A stretch of DNA of 51,156 bases from Paludibacter sp. Lineage in GTDB: Bacteria; Bacteroidota; Bacteroidia; Bacteroidales; Paludibacteraceae. Below the pieces are notes generated by a model. The model ran no database searches. It saw only the letters and a list, made by a program, of their open reading frames with translations, and was not told the DNA's origin. The DNA is taken from assembly GCA_017882285.1 (NCBI GenBank), contig JADGPS010000012.1, positions 1-51,156 on the forward strand, written 5' to 3'. Below are positions 15,375-23,751 of this stretch, in pieces. Position numbers and translations under genes: made by a program. How positions within the stretch are numbered: position 1 is the stretch's first letter; each line of letters starts with the position of its first letter.

Positions 15375-15400
15375 AACCCCCTTTAGGGGGCAGGGGGTCA
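15375..15400. repeat. GC-rich palindromic repeat (CCCCTAAAGGGG type)
   Basis: The minus strand reads TGACCCCCTGCCCCCTAAAG and onward, and its first TGA is the stop codon of the GGGtGRT gene. Similar units sit just after gene ends at 43099, 49098 and, inverted, 49191. Confidence 0.6.
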
Positions 15401-16393
15401 TTTCGCCATTTCAATAGCCACAGCCACTTGAACAGTAGCTCCAACCATTGGGTTATTACCCATGCCAATAAATCCCATCATTTCCACGTGAGCAGGAACA
15501 GATGAAGAACCGGCAAACTGAGCATCACCGTGCATACGTCCCATCGTGTCCGTCATACCGTACGAAGCCGGTCCGGCCGCAACATTATCAGGGTGAAGTG
15601 TACGTCCGGTACCACCACCTGAAGCCACCGAGAAGTATTTTTTACCTTGTTCGATACATTCTTTTTTGTAGGTACCTGCAACAGGGTGTTGGAAACGGGT
15701 TGGATTGGTTGAATTACCGGTAATCGATACGTCAACACCTTCCGAAGCCATAATAGCCACACCTTCGCGAACATCGTCTGCACCGTAGCATTTTACAGCA
15801 GCACGTGGGCCGTCGGAATATGCTTTGGTACGAACCACTTTCAATTCGCTTGTGTAATAATCGAATTCAGTCTGAACATACGTAAATCCGTTGATACGTG
15901 AAATGATCATGGCTGCATCTTTACCCAATCCGTTCAGGATAACGCGCAAAGGTTCTTTACGAACTTTATTAGCCGATAAAGCAATACCGATAGCACCTTC
16001 GGCAGCTGCAAACGATTCGTGTCCGGCAAGGAAAGCGAAACACTTGGTTTCGTTGCGGAGCAACATGGCAGCCAGATTTCCGTGACCAAGACCTACTTTG
16101 CGGTCTTCGGCTACCGAACCGGGAATACAGAATGCCTGCAAACCGATACCGATAGCTTCGGCAGCTTCAGCAGCTGTTTTGCAACCTTTTTTTATAGCGA
16201 TAGCAGCACCTACCACGTAAGCCCATTTTGCGTTTTCGAACGCGATATTTTGAATTCCTTCACAAATTGCATAAGGATCAATATTTTTGGCAGCGCAAAT
16301 TGCTTTGGCTTCATCGATATCCTGGATACCGTATGTATTAAGAGCCGCATTAACCTTGTTGATACGACGGTCATAACTTTCAAATAGTGGCAT
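15398..16393 (-). CDS. GGGtGRT-family protein
   Basis: A 331-aa protein of the conserved but poorly characterised GGGtGRT family. The name motif is visible as VASGGGTGRTLHPDN, with further conserved stretches RFQHPVAGTYKKECIEQGK, GHGNLAAMLLRNETKCFAFLAGHES and GFIGMGNNPMVGATVQVAVA. It has no signal peptide or membrane segment and is probably cytoplasmic. It follows the NifU-like scaffold gene on the same strand after 76 bp, a pairing that suggests shared Fe-S or redox work (inference). A recent truncated copy lies 2 kb away. Confidence 0.85.
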   Translation of the reverse strand: MPLFESYDRRINKVNAALNTYGIQDIDEAKAICAAKNIDPYAICEGIQNIAFENAKWAYVVGAAIAIKKGCKTAAEAAEAIGIGLQAFCIPGSVAEDRKVGLGHGNLAAMLLRNETKCFAFLAGHESFAAAEGAIGIALSANKVRKEPLRVILNGLGKDAAMIISRINGFTYVQTEFDYYTSELKVVRTKAYSDGPRAAVKCYGADDVREGVAIMASEGVDVSITGNSTNPTRFQHPVAGTYKKECIEQGKKYFSVASGGGTGRTLHPDNVAAGPASYGMTDTMGRMHGDAQFAGSSSVPAHVEMMGFIGMGNNPMVGATVQVAVAIEMAK

Positions 16394-16469
16394 AATTTTA
16401 AGTAATTGAGTTAATTGGATAATTAGTTAATTGGTTGTTGACTATAAACTATTGACTATAAACTATAGA

Positions 16470-17162
16470 CTACTCTTGACGTGGATCGATATATTTTGCA
16501 GCATTCGCAAAACGACCATAAGTACTCGTAGATTTTTTCAATGCTTCGTTTGCATCAACACCTTTTTTGATCAGGTCCATCATCGGTCCGAAACGAACAA
16601 ATTCATATCCGCAAGCTTCGCCGTCTTCGTCCAACGCCATACGGTTGATGTAACCTTCGGCCATTTCCAAATAACGAACACCTTTTTTGTTGGTGCTAAA
16701 CATGGTTCCAATTTGCGAACGCAAACCTTTACCTAAATCTTCCAAACCTGCACCGATAGGCAAACCACCTTCAGAGAAAGCTGATTGTGTACGTCCGTAA
16801 ACGATTTGAAGGAACAATTCCCGCATTGCTACGTTGATTGCATCACATACTAAGTCAGTATTCAACGCTTCAAGAATCGTTTTTCCGGTAAGGATTTCAG
16901 CAGCCATAGCAGCCGAGTGAGTCATTCCCGAGCAGCCGATTGTTTCAACCAATGCTTCTTCAATAATACCATCTTTTACGTTCAAAGTCAGTTTGCAGGC
17001 ACCTTGTTGAGGAGCACACCAACCCACACCGTGAGTCAAACCTGAAATGTCTTTTATTTCTTTCGATTTTACCCATTTGCCTTCTTCAGGTATGGGAGCC
17101 GGTCCATGATTTGGACCTTTTTTTACAACACACATGTGTTCTACTTCGTGCGAATAAATCAT
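16470..17162 (-). CDS. NifU-like iron-sulfur cluster scaffold protein
   Basis: A 230-aa protein with a NifU/IscU-like fold signature. Cysteines that could bind a cluster are in GVGWCAPQQGACKLTL, ETIGCSGMTHSAAMAAE and DLVCDAI. The C-terminal ~100 residues (SEGGLPIGAGLEDL; GEACGYEFVRFGPM) extend beyond a plain IscU. It begins at ATG 17162 behind a TACTTTTG -7 box and precedes the GGGtGRT gene, probably as an operon. It is unlike the housekeeping SUF or ISC scaffold and its client is unknown. Confidence 0.82.
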   Translation of the reverse strand: MIYSHEVEHMCVVKKGPNHGPAPIPEEGKWVKSKEIKDISGLTHGVGWCAPQQGACKLTLNVKDGIIEEALVETIGCSGMTHSAAMAAEILTGKTILEALNTDLVCDAINVAMRELFLQIVYGRTQSAFSEGGLPIGAGLEDLGKGLRSQIGTMFSTNKKGVRYLEMAEGYINRMALDEDGEACGYEFVRFGPMMDLIKKGVDANEALKKSTSTYGRFANAAKYIDPRQE

Positions 17163-17223
17163 ACTTTTCTTGTTTAATTTAATATAATGTTAGGATAGAA
17201 ATTTCTTTGTTAGAATTTGAGCG

Positions 17224-17231
17224 CAAAAGTA
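17224..17231 (-). promoter_or_regulatory. Putative -7 box (TACTTTTG) of the NifU-like / GGGtGRT operon
   Basis: TACTTTTG on the minus strand, 61 bp upstream of the ATG at 17162. Confidence 0.5.
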
Positions 17232-17364
17232 CGTTTTTTTTACCGTTTTTCAATGAGAACTTAATGATAATTTGCTTATATTTTTGAACTTTTTTGGTTG
17301 TAATTTGTTAAGGTTCAAAAGGCTTTATTCAGCTATTTTCAAATTTCCCATCAAAGAAGAAAAT

Positions 17365-17922
17365 ATGCTTAACTTTTACCGTATTAACAGCGTTTCCGAT
17401 CCGTTTTTTCTCAATTTGTACAACCTGTATACGCTTGCTTTTCCACCAAGAGAACGTAGAACCTGGGCAGGTCTTGAGTATGAACTGAGCTACGAAAAAC
17501 GTTTTTGTGCACATGCCCTGATTCAAAATGATAAATTTGTAGGTTTTTTTAATTTTTGGACTTTTGACCGTTTCTATTATATCGAACATATTGCCGTAAT
17601 TCCTGCTATGCGTGGGCAGCAAATCGGAACTGAAGCCATGGAAATATTTAAATCGCAAACCAAATTGCCTATTGTTATGGAAGCTGAAATGCCGAATGAT
17701 CCTACTTCAATCAGGCGAATAGAGTTTTATGAGAAACAAGGTTTTTCAGTTCTATCACACAAATATGCTCAACCGCCTTACGAAGGCGATGAATTTTTAA
17801 TCCCCATGCAATTGATGAGTAATGACCTTCATTTTTCCAATACACATTTTGACCTGATTAAGGAAACACTTTATGAGAAGGTGTATCATTATGAGGTGGA
17901 GAAGGAGAAGGAAGAAGTTTAA
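17365..17922 (+). CDS. GNAT-family N-acetyltransferase
   Basis: A 185-aa protein from ATG at 17365, which follows the purine-rich AAAGAAGAAA; the frame is open further upstream but that stretch does not look like protein. GNAT motif A is visible as YYIEHIAVIPAMRGQQIGTEAMEIF, with the acetyl-CoA loop RGQQIG, and motif B as RRIEFYEKQGFSVLSHKY. The N-terminus NLYTLAFPPRERRTW is typical of a Bacteroidetes GNAT group. The substrate is unknown. It is a single gene facing the M20D amidohydrolase gene. Confidence 0.85.
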   Translation: MLNFYRINSVSDPFFLNLYNLYTLAFPPRERRTWAGLEYELSYEKRFCAHALIQNDKFVGFFNFWTFDRFYYIEHIAVIPAMRGQQIGTEAMEIFKSQTKLPIVMEAEMPNDPTSIRRIEFYEKQGFSVLSHKYAQPPYEGDEFLIPMQLMSNDLHFSNTHFDLIKETLYEKVYHYEVEKEKEEV

Positions 17923-17974
17923 TTTCCAATTATTGAATTTTCAACTAATTGGGGATTGAAAATTAAATAATTGA

Positions 17975-19159
17975 TCAATTGGTGATGAATTTCCACGCCA
18001 ACCACGCCATCCCACCCATTCCTATTTCCAATGCTTTTTCATCAATCTGAAAGGATGAACTGTGTAAGCCGCCTGTGTTGGCATTTGTTTCTCCTTTCAC
18101 TCCAAAACGATAAAATGTGCAAGGATATTTCTGTGAGAAAAATCCAAAATCTTCAGAAGTCATTCGCATTTCAAGCTTTCGGATATTATCTGCACCAATC
18201 CATTCTGTAGCGAATTCACGTGCTTTCGAAGTAATTTCTTCATTGTTTATCACACAAGGGTAGCCATCAGGAATGTCGATTTCGGCAGTACAACCATAAG
18301 CAGCACAAGTTTCATTAACAATACGACGAATATGATTTTTTGCTTCGGGTCGCCATTTCTCGTCAATTGTGCGAAAAGTTCCGGAAAGTAAAACTTCGTG
18401 AGGAATTACATTTGTTGCACCATCAGCAATTAGTTTACCAAAAGTCAACACCATAGGCGTTAACGGATGACAAAGCCGACTGCGAACCTGTTGCAACGAG
18501 ACGATTGTTTGTGAAGCTGCCAAAACAGTATCGTTTATTAAGTGTGGCAATGCACCATGTCCACCTTTCCCATGAATTTTTACATGAATTTCATCAGCAG
18601 ATGCCATAATCATTCCCGACAGAAAGCCCATTGTTCCGGTTGGATAATCTACCGAAACATGTTGTGCCAAAATAAGTTCGGGTTCAAGTTCATCAAACAA
18701 ACCATCTTCGAGCATTAATCTGGCACCACCGGGTGCTTTTTCTTCTCCTGGTTGAAATATCAGCAAAATAGTTCCTTCAAATTCGGTCTTTATTTCATTC
18801 AAAATCATTGCGGCTCCCAACAAACAAGCCGTATGTGCATCGTGACCACAAGCATGCATAACATTTTCAGAAGTCGATTTCCATGGAATATCAACAGTTT
18901 CGCAAATCGGTAAAGCATCCATATCGGCACGCAAAGCAATTATTTTTTTGTGCGGATTACTTCCTTCAATTTTGCCCAAGATACCTGTTCCGCCAATGCC
19001 TGCCCGGAAAGTAATGTTCATTTTGGTCAATTCATTCTGTATAAATTGGGCAGTTTCAAATTCCCGAAACGAAAGTTCGGGATGAGCGTGAAGTTGATGA
19101 AAACAATCGATTACGTACTGGTTGTATCTTGCAGTAAGTTGCTGAAAATATGATTTCAT
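17975..19159 (-). CDS. M20D-family amidohydrolase (N-acyl amino acid hydrolase type)
   Basis: A 394-aa protein from ATG at 19159 (MKSYFQQLT); the upstream extension to 19207 lacks family likeness and overlaps the promoter. Metal-site motifs are HACGHDAHTA and QPGEEKAPGGARLM, with the lid domain around KGGHGALPH and the closing TGGLHSSSFQIDE. The family removes acyl groups from amino acids (hippurate, IAA-amino acid or N-acetyl-diaminopimelate hydrolases). It has no signal peptide, so it is cytoplasmic. The exact substrate is not evident. A TACTTTTG box lies 21 bp upstream. Confidence 0.9.
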   Translation of the reverse strand: MKSYFQQLTARYNQYVIDCFHQLHAHPELSFREFETAQFIQNELTKMNITFRAGIGGTGILGKIEGSNPHKKIIALRADMDALPICETVDIPWKSTSENVMHACGHDAHTACLLGAAMILNEIKTEFEGTILLIFQPGEEKAPGGARLMLEDGLFDELEPELILAQHVSVDYPTGTMGFLSGMIMASADEIHVKIHGKGGHGALPHLINDTVLAASQTIVSLQQVRSRLCHPLTPMVLTFGKLIADGATNVIPHEVLLSGTFRTIDEKWRPEAKNHIRRIVNETCAAYGCTAEIDIPDGYPCVINNEEITSKAREFATEWIGADNIRKLEMRMTSEDFGFFSQKYPCTFYRFGVKGETNANTGGLHSSSFQIDEKALEIGMGGMAWLAWKFITN

Positions 19160-19179
19160 AGGTTTATTGTTTAAAATGA

Positions 19180-19187
19180 CAAAAGTA
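19180..19187 (-). promoter_or_regulatory. Putative -7 box (TACTTTTG) of the M20D gene
   Basis: TACTTTTG on the minus strand, 21 bp upstream of the ATG at 19159. It supports choosing that start over the longer frame. Confidence 0.5.
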
Positions 19188-19335
19188 GCTATTTTTTTGA
19201 TAAGCATTCGTCGAATTTTGAATCGAAAATTATTTTTTACAACTATTATTCTGATATTATTATGTTGAAAAACAATAAATAAATCACGAAATGAGATATT
19301 TAACTAAATTTAAATAGATATATTATTTATTTCGG

Positions 19336-19364
19336 TTGTAAGAGCGACATTTTTTATATTTTTG
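19336..19364 (+). promoter_or_regulatory. Promoter of the DUF1573 pair
   Basis: TTG at 19336-19338, an 18-nt spacer and TATTTTTG at 19357-19364: a good Bacteroidetes -33/-7 match, about 60 bp before the first ATG. Confidence 0.65.
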
Positions 19365-19425
19365 CACATCGCAATTATAATTGGGTCCTTGTTCTGAGTC
19401 AAATAAATCAATTAATTTTATAAAT

Positions 19426-19842
19426 ATGAAAAAGTATAGTATTTTATTAGTATGTTTGGTATTTTCAATGGTAGCCATGTCACAAAAACCAGTTATTAGT
19501 TTTGACGTGAAAACTCATGATTTTGGAAAAGTAAATGAAAAAGATGGTAATGTTACCTATGTGTTTAATTTTACCAATAAAGGAAATGCGCCCTTGGTTG
19601 TTAACAGAGTTCAGGCTTCGTGTGGTTGTACTACTCCAACCTGGACAAAAGAACCAATAGAAGCAGGTAAAACAGGAGCTATCACGGTTACTTATAATAC
19701 TGCAAACCGTCCGGGTATGTTTACCAAAACAATAACAGTATATTCGAATGATGCATTGGAACAATCTGTATTGATTATCACGGGTGAAGTCATTCCTATC
19801 CCAAAACAACCGGAAGCTGCTACTCCAAAAGCGACAAAATAA
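19426..19842 (+). CDS. DUF1573 secreted protein, short paralogue
   Basis: A 138-aa protein from ATG at 19426. The signal peptide MKKYSILLVCLVFSMVAMSQ is followed by a single DUF1573 Ig-like domain with the hallmark VQASCGCTTPTW and the HDFGKVNEKDG opening. It is very similar to the N-terminal domain of the next gene, so the two arose by tandem duplication. DUF1573 proteins are exported beta-sandwich proteins of the Bacteroidetes envelope; their role is unclear. The TTG-side extension to 19381 lies in the leader and is unlikely. Confidence 0.88.
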   Translation: MKKYSILLVCLVFSMVAMSQKPVISFDVKTHDFGKVNEKDGNVTYVFNFTNKGNAPLVVNRVQASCGCTTPTWTKEPIEAGKTGAITVTYNTANRPGMFTKTITVYSNDALEQSVLIITGEVIPIPKQPEAATPKATK

Positions 19843-19876
19843 ACTCTGAAACAACAATGGGTTGTTTAAAGAGTTT
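19841..19876 (+). promoter_or_regulatory. Intercistronic hairpin between the DUF1573 genes
   Basis: AAACTCT/AGAGTTT and AAACAAC/GTTGTTT nest around the loop AATGG, starting inside the stop codon of the first gene and followed by TTTTAT. It may act as a partial terminator or an mRNA-stabilising hairpin giving unequal expression. Confidence 0.5.
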
Positions 19877-19895
19877 TATAAAATAATAATAAGAA

Positions 19896-20975
19896 ATGAA
19901 GAAATATAGTTTTCTGATTGTTTGCTTATTGTGTTCATTGCTCGCCATGTCTCAAAAAGCAGTTATAAGCTTTGAGGAAAAAACTCATAATTTTGGAAAA
20001 GTTAATGAAGAAGATGGTAAAATAACCTATGTGTTTGATTTTACTAATAAAGGGAATACGCCTTTGGTTGTAAACAAAGTTCAGGCTTCGTGCGGTTGTA
20101 CCACTCCAACATGGACAAAAGAACCAATTGAACCCGGTAAAAAAGGTTCGATAACAGTTACTTACAATCCTACAGGTCGTCCAGGTGCATTTACCAAAAC
20201 AATTACTGTTTATAGCAATGCTGCTGAAGAACAATTTGTGTTAACAATTCATGGTGAAGTAATCCCAAAACAAACAGGTGAGAACTCGGCATATCCCGTT
20301 AAAATGGATGGTCTTGGCTTAAAAACAAAAGTAGTTCAGATGAATAATGTGGATAAAGGCAAAACCCAAACACGGGTTTTGGGTATTCAGAATACAACAA
20401 AAGCTGTTCTTAAACCGTCACTTGAAAATCTTCCAACCTATTTTACAGCTACAATTTTACCAGAAATATTAAAACCCAATGAAGAGGGTAAAATAACTTT
20501 TACATTTAATTCAAAAGGTTGCAATCAGTGGGGTCCAATTTCGGATGAAATTTATTTAAGTCTGAATGGAGTTAAAAAATTTACCGATGATTCTAAAATT
20601 ATTGTAGTTAGCAATATTGTTGAAGATTTCAGTAAACTTACTTTAGACCAAAAACGTAAAGCTCCAATACTTGAAATATCTCAAAGAACGCTAAATTTTG
20701 GTGTTTTAAAACCGGAAGCAAAACGGGTTGGAAAAATAAGAGTAAATAATAAGGGTCAAAATACCTTAGAAATTAGACGAATCATAAATAACAATCGAGA
20801 ATTTGCTGTCAAACAACAGAAGTTAAGTGTAACAAGTGGTAGGAGTTCAAATTTAATTGTTGATCTAAAAATAAAAGATTTGGCAGTTGGAGAATACAAA
20901 AAATCATTTACCATACAAACTAATGACCCGGAAAATAGTTTTTTAATATTAATTGTAAGCTGGACTATTCAGTAA
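19896..20975 (+). CDS. DUF1573 secreted protein, long paralogue
   Basis: A 359-aa exported protein with signal peptide MKKYSFLIVCLLCSLLAMSQ. Domain 1 (~20-125) is a DUF1573 unit nearly identical to the preceding gene (VQASCGCTTPTW, RPGAFTKTITVYSN). Two further Ig-like repeats follow at ~140-245 and ~255-359 (LNFGVLKPEAKRVGKIRVNNKG; TNDPENSFLIL). It shares a promoter with the shorter paralogue 53 bp upstream. A hairpin at 21011-21047 follows. Its function is unknown; an envelope location is likely. Confidence 0.88.
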   Translation: MKKYSFLIVCLLCSLLAMSQKAVISFEEKTHNFGKVNEEDGKITYVFDFTNKGNTPLVVNKVQASCGCTTPTWTKEPIEPGKKGSITVTYNPTGRPGAFTKTITVYSNAAEEQFVLTIHGEVIPKQTGENSAYPVKMDGLGLKTKVVQMNNVDKGKTQTRVLGIQNTTKAVLKPSLENLPTYFTATILPEILKPNEEGKITFTFNSKGCNQWGPISDEIYLSLNGVKKFTDDSKIIVVSNIVEDFSKLTLDQKRKAPILEISQRTLNFGVLKPEAKRVGKIRVNNKGQNTLEIRRIINNNREFAVKQQKLSVTSGRSSNLIVDLKIKDLAVGEYKKSFTIQTNDPENSFLILIVSWTIQ

Positions 20976-21010
20976 TAGCAAATACTAAAAGTAAATACTT
21001 TTTTAAATTT

Positions 21011-21047
21011 AAGAGCCGGAAATTTATCATAAACTTCTGGCTCTTTT
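21011..21047 (+). terminator. Hairpin terminator after the DUF1573 pair
   Basis: Stem AAGAGCCGGAA / TTCTGGCTCTT with one G-T pair, followed by TTTTAAT. It lies 35 bp beyond the stop. Confidence 0.6.
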
Positions 21048-21061
21048 AATCTGAAAAATAT

Positions 21062-22171
21062 ATGCATTACAAAAATAATTACCATCCCGAGAATGAACCT
21101 GTTTACAAAGGATTAAGTGTGAATCAGGGTGTAAATGACGCCCCAATGATTAATCCTTACGGACAACCCAAAAGAAAACGTCAGCAATATTCGGCTTCTG
21201 AATTTGTAGAAGGTATTTTAGGGGGTGACATTTCCATGTTGAGTCAGTCGGTAACATTAGTTGAGAGTTCACTTCCTGAACATCAACTTATTGCACAAAA
21301 AGTTATTGAAAAATGTCTTCCTCATGCCGGAAATGCTGTTCGGTTAGGAATTACAGGCGTACCGGGAGCCGGCAAAAGTACCTTTATCGAAGCATTGGGC
21401 ATGCATCTGGTTCGAGATGGGCATAAACTTGCCGTATTGGCCATTGATCCGAGCAGTGAAAGATCAAAAGGCAGTATTTTGGGAGATAAAACCAGAATGG
21501 AAGAACTTTCGGTAGCCAAGAATGCATTTATTCGTCCTTCACCTTCAGCAGGTTCGCTGGGAGGAGTGGCACGCAAAACACGCGAAAGTATTATTCTTTG
21601 TGAGGCAGCCGGTTTTGACACCATTTTTGTTGAAACAGTAGGAGTAGGGCAGTCCGAAACTTCTGTTCATTCTATGGTCGACTTTTTTTTGCTGATTCAA
21701 TTGGCAGGAACGGGAGATGAATTACAGGGAATTAAACGTGGCATTATGGAAATGGCCGACGGGATTGCAATTAATAAATGCGATGGAACAAATATCGATA
21801 AAGCGCGTGTTGCTAAAACTCAATATCAGAATGCATTACATCTTTTCCCCCCACACGAATCCCATTGGTCTCCTGAGGCAATAACCTGTTCTTCAGTTGA
21901 GTTGAATGGCATAAGGGAAGTCTGGAATATGGTGGAACGATACATTGATTTTGTAAAAGCAAATCATTATTTTGAAATAAAACGAAATGCTCAATCGAAA
22001 TATTGGATGTATGAGACAATAAATGAACAATTAAAAAATAATTTCTATCAAAATTCGGAAATACAGAACATGCTTATTGATAGCGAAAAAAGAGTTTTGT
22101 CAAATGAATTAAGTTCGTTTGTAGCAGCAAAGAATTTGTTAGATAAATATTTTAGGAAAATAAGAAAATAA
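21062..22171 (+). CDS. meaB: MeaB-type G3E GTPase, chaperone of methylmalonyl-CoA mutase
   Basis: A 369-aa protein. The P-loop GVPGAGKST is at 99-107, followed by AIDPSSERSKGSILGDKTRME, the DTIFVETVGVGQSE segment and the NKCDGTN guanine-specificity motif. The N-terminus with YKGLSVNQGV is typical of the Bacteroidetes form. MeaB loads and protects the B12-dependent methylmalonyl-CoA mutase used in propionate metabolism; no mutase gene lies in the window. It starts at ATG 21062, 15 bp after the hairpin of the DUF1573 pair. Confidence 0.93.
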   Translation: MHYKNNYHPENEPVYKGLSVNQGVNDAPMINPYGQPKRKRQQYSASEFVEGILGGDISMLSQSVTLVESSLPEHQLIAQKVIEKCLPHAGNAVRLGITGVPGAGKSTFIEALGMHLVRDGHKLAVLAIDPSSERSKGSILGDKTRMEELSVAKNAFIRPSPSAGSLGGVARKTRESIILCEAAGFDTIFVETVGVGQSETSVHSMVDFFLLIQLAGTGDELQGIKRGIMEMADGIAINKCDGTNIDKARVAKTQYQNALHLFPPHESHWSPEAITCSSVELNGIREVWNMVERYIDFVKANHYFEIKRNAQSKYWMYETINEQLKNNFYQNSEIQNMLIDSEKRVLSNELSSFVAAKNLLDKYFRKIRK

Positions 22172-22254
22172 TTTATAATCAATAGTTTATAGTTGGTAGT
22201 GTTTTGTTTATGTGAAAGTCAACTAACCAACTAATTAACTAAATAATCAATTAG

Positions 22255-22968
22255 ATGCAATCTAATGTCATTTATCACCAATCCTGTCTCGAAGGACTAA
22301 AAAAACTTCCCGACGAGTGTGTCGATTTGATTTTTACCGATCCTCCTTATTATCAGTATCGTGCTCAAAATGTGCAAGGATTAAAAAATCACAAAGATGT
22401 GGTGACTGAATTTGATTTTGATGGTTTTAAATCCGAAAAGGAATATTTACAGTTTTTGGAAGATGTGTTGACTGAGTGTTTCAGAGTTTGCAAACCGGGA
22501 GCAGCAGGTTATTTGTGGTGTGGTGATGATTTTGTTTCTTACCTTAATAGAATGGTTGAACGAGTAGGTTTTCAGTTTCGAAAAGTAATTCACTGGCATA
22601 AAACTAATCCATTTCCGGCCATATATACCCGAAAAATGTACGCTAATAGCATGGAAATGTTGGTTCATTTTTCGAAAGGCACTCCTAAAACCTGGAACCA
22701 CAAGTCGGTGAATGAAATGCACAATTTTATTCAGGCACCCATTTGTATGGGCAAGGAACGAACTAAACACAAAACTCAAAAACCGCTGAAAGTATGTTTG
22801 CCTTTTATCGAAATCAGCAGTAATGAGGGTGATTTAGTTCTCGACCCATTTATGGGTTCTGGAAGTACAGCGGTTGCCGCTAAGATGCTGAAAAGAAATT
22901 ATCTGGGGTTTGAAATAAACGAAGAATTTTGCAAAATTGCAGAAGAGCGAATGAATAAAATCACGTAA
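22255..22968 (+). CDS. Orphan DNA (adenine or cytosine-N4) methyltransferase
   Basis: A 237-aa beta-class amino-methyltransferase. Catalytic FTDPPYY is near residues 28-33 (DPPY 29-32); the AdoMet motif VLDPFMGSGSTAVAAK is near the C-terminus, with THKTQKP before it. It is short, with a small target-recognition segment between. No restriction gene is adjacent, so it is either an orphan regulatory or protective methylase or a lone R-M relic. It ends 9 bp before the stop of the convergent lptC. Confidence 0.9.
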   Translation: MQSNVIYHQSCLEGLKKLPDECVDLIFTDPPYYQYRAQNVQGLKNHKDVVTEFDFDGFKSEKEYLQFLEDVLTECFRVCKPGAAGYLWCGDDFVSYLNRMVERVGFQFRKVIHWHKTNPFPAIYTRKMYANSMEMLVHFSKGTPKTWNHKSVNEMHNFIQAPICMGKERTKHKTQKPLKVCLPFIEISSNEGDLVLDPFMGSGSTAVAAKMLKRNYLGFEINEEFCKIAEERMNKIT

Positions 22969-22977
22969 TTTGATGAA

Positions 22978-23724
22978 TTATTTGCCACCCGGTTTTGGAA
23001 AAATCAGTACAGATGGTGGTAAAACGGGATTTGAAGGTTGAGGAGTATTTACAGTATTCGTTCGGGTTACAGGAACTGTGTTTATCGGTTGTGATGGATT
23101 TGGTTGTGGAGGAGTATTTTTTGCGTTTTCATTAACAGGGAAAATGCCCTGAGGTCTATTAATCACATACTTTGTCATGGATTGGTTTGACTGAAAACCT
23201 ATACCTGTAATGATACGTGTCGCTTGAGTAATTTTAACTAAAGTGTCAGAATAAATTATTTCCATTCGTTGATTCCAAAATAAATGCTCAGTTTCAAAAA
23301 GTTCACCTTGCAAATTAATTGCTTTCACCTTCCCACGCAATTCCCAAATTTGTTCGTTTTCGTAGAATTTTGCATATTTACTATGTATATTGGCATCAAC
23401 TTTCAGATTCTGGTCAAAGCGTTCAAAATGAATGCCATTAAGGAATTCCCAATATGGTTGAGTTGCACGATCATATACATCCCAGCGAGGAGCAGAAATT
23501 CTGTATCGTGTAACTCCTGAATCGGAAATAACGGTGGTGATTTCAGTTGCATGAAGTTTGGGCATTTTGGATCGGTCAACTACAGCCCCGATTTTATCAG
23601 GCTTATCATTGCTGCAAGCAAGAACAAATAGTATAAGAAAAACACTGCAAATGAATGTTTTCCAAATGTTTGCTGACAAATCAAAATGTAAAATGTGTGA
23701 CTTTTCCGGTCTCATTTCAATCAT
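22978..23724 (-). CDS. lptC: LptC, LPS export periplasmic protein (lipoprotein form)
   Basis: A 248-aa protein with a membrane-targeting N-terminus ending in a lipobox-like LFVLACSN. The LptC region follows (HATEITTVISDSGVTRYRISAPRWDVYD; WELRGKVKAINLQGELFETEHLFWNQ), the beta-jellyroll that passes LPS from the LptBFG complex to LptA. The last ~50 residues are Pro/Asn/Thr-rich low-complexity sequence. It sits last in a coaX-barrel-lptC cluster. Confidence 0.88.
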   Translation of the reverse strand: MIEMRPEKSHILHFDLSANIWKTFICSVFLILFVLACSNDKPDKIGAVVDRSKMPKLHATEITTVISDSGVTRYRISAPRWDVYDRATQPYWEFLNGIHFERFDQNLKVDANIHSKYAKFYENEQIWELRGKVKAINLQGELFETEHLFWNQRMEIIYSDTLVKITQATRIITGIGFQSNQSMTKYVINRPQGIFPVNENAKNTPPQPNPSQPINTVPVTRTNTVNTPQPSNPVLPPSVLIFPKPGGK

Positions 23725-23751
23725 GATATAGAATTTGAGTACCGTTTTTGA

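Noticed and set aside
16430-16469. GACTATAAACTATT tandem copies after the NifU-like gene
   Set aside because: Two copies of an AT-rich 15-mer are low-complexity spacer; no function can be argued.
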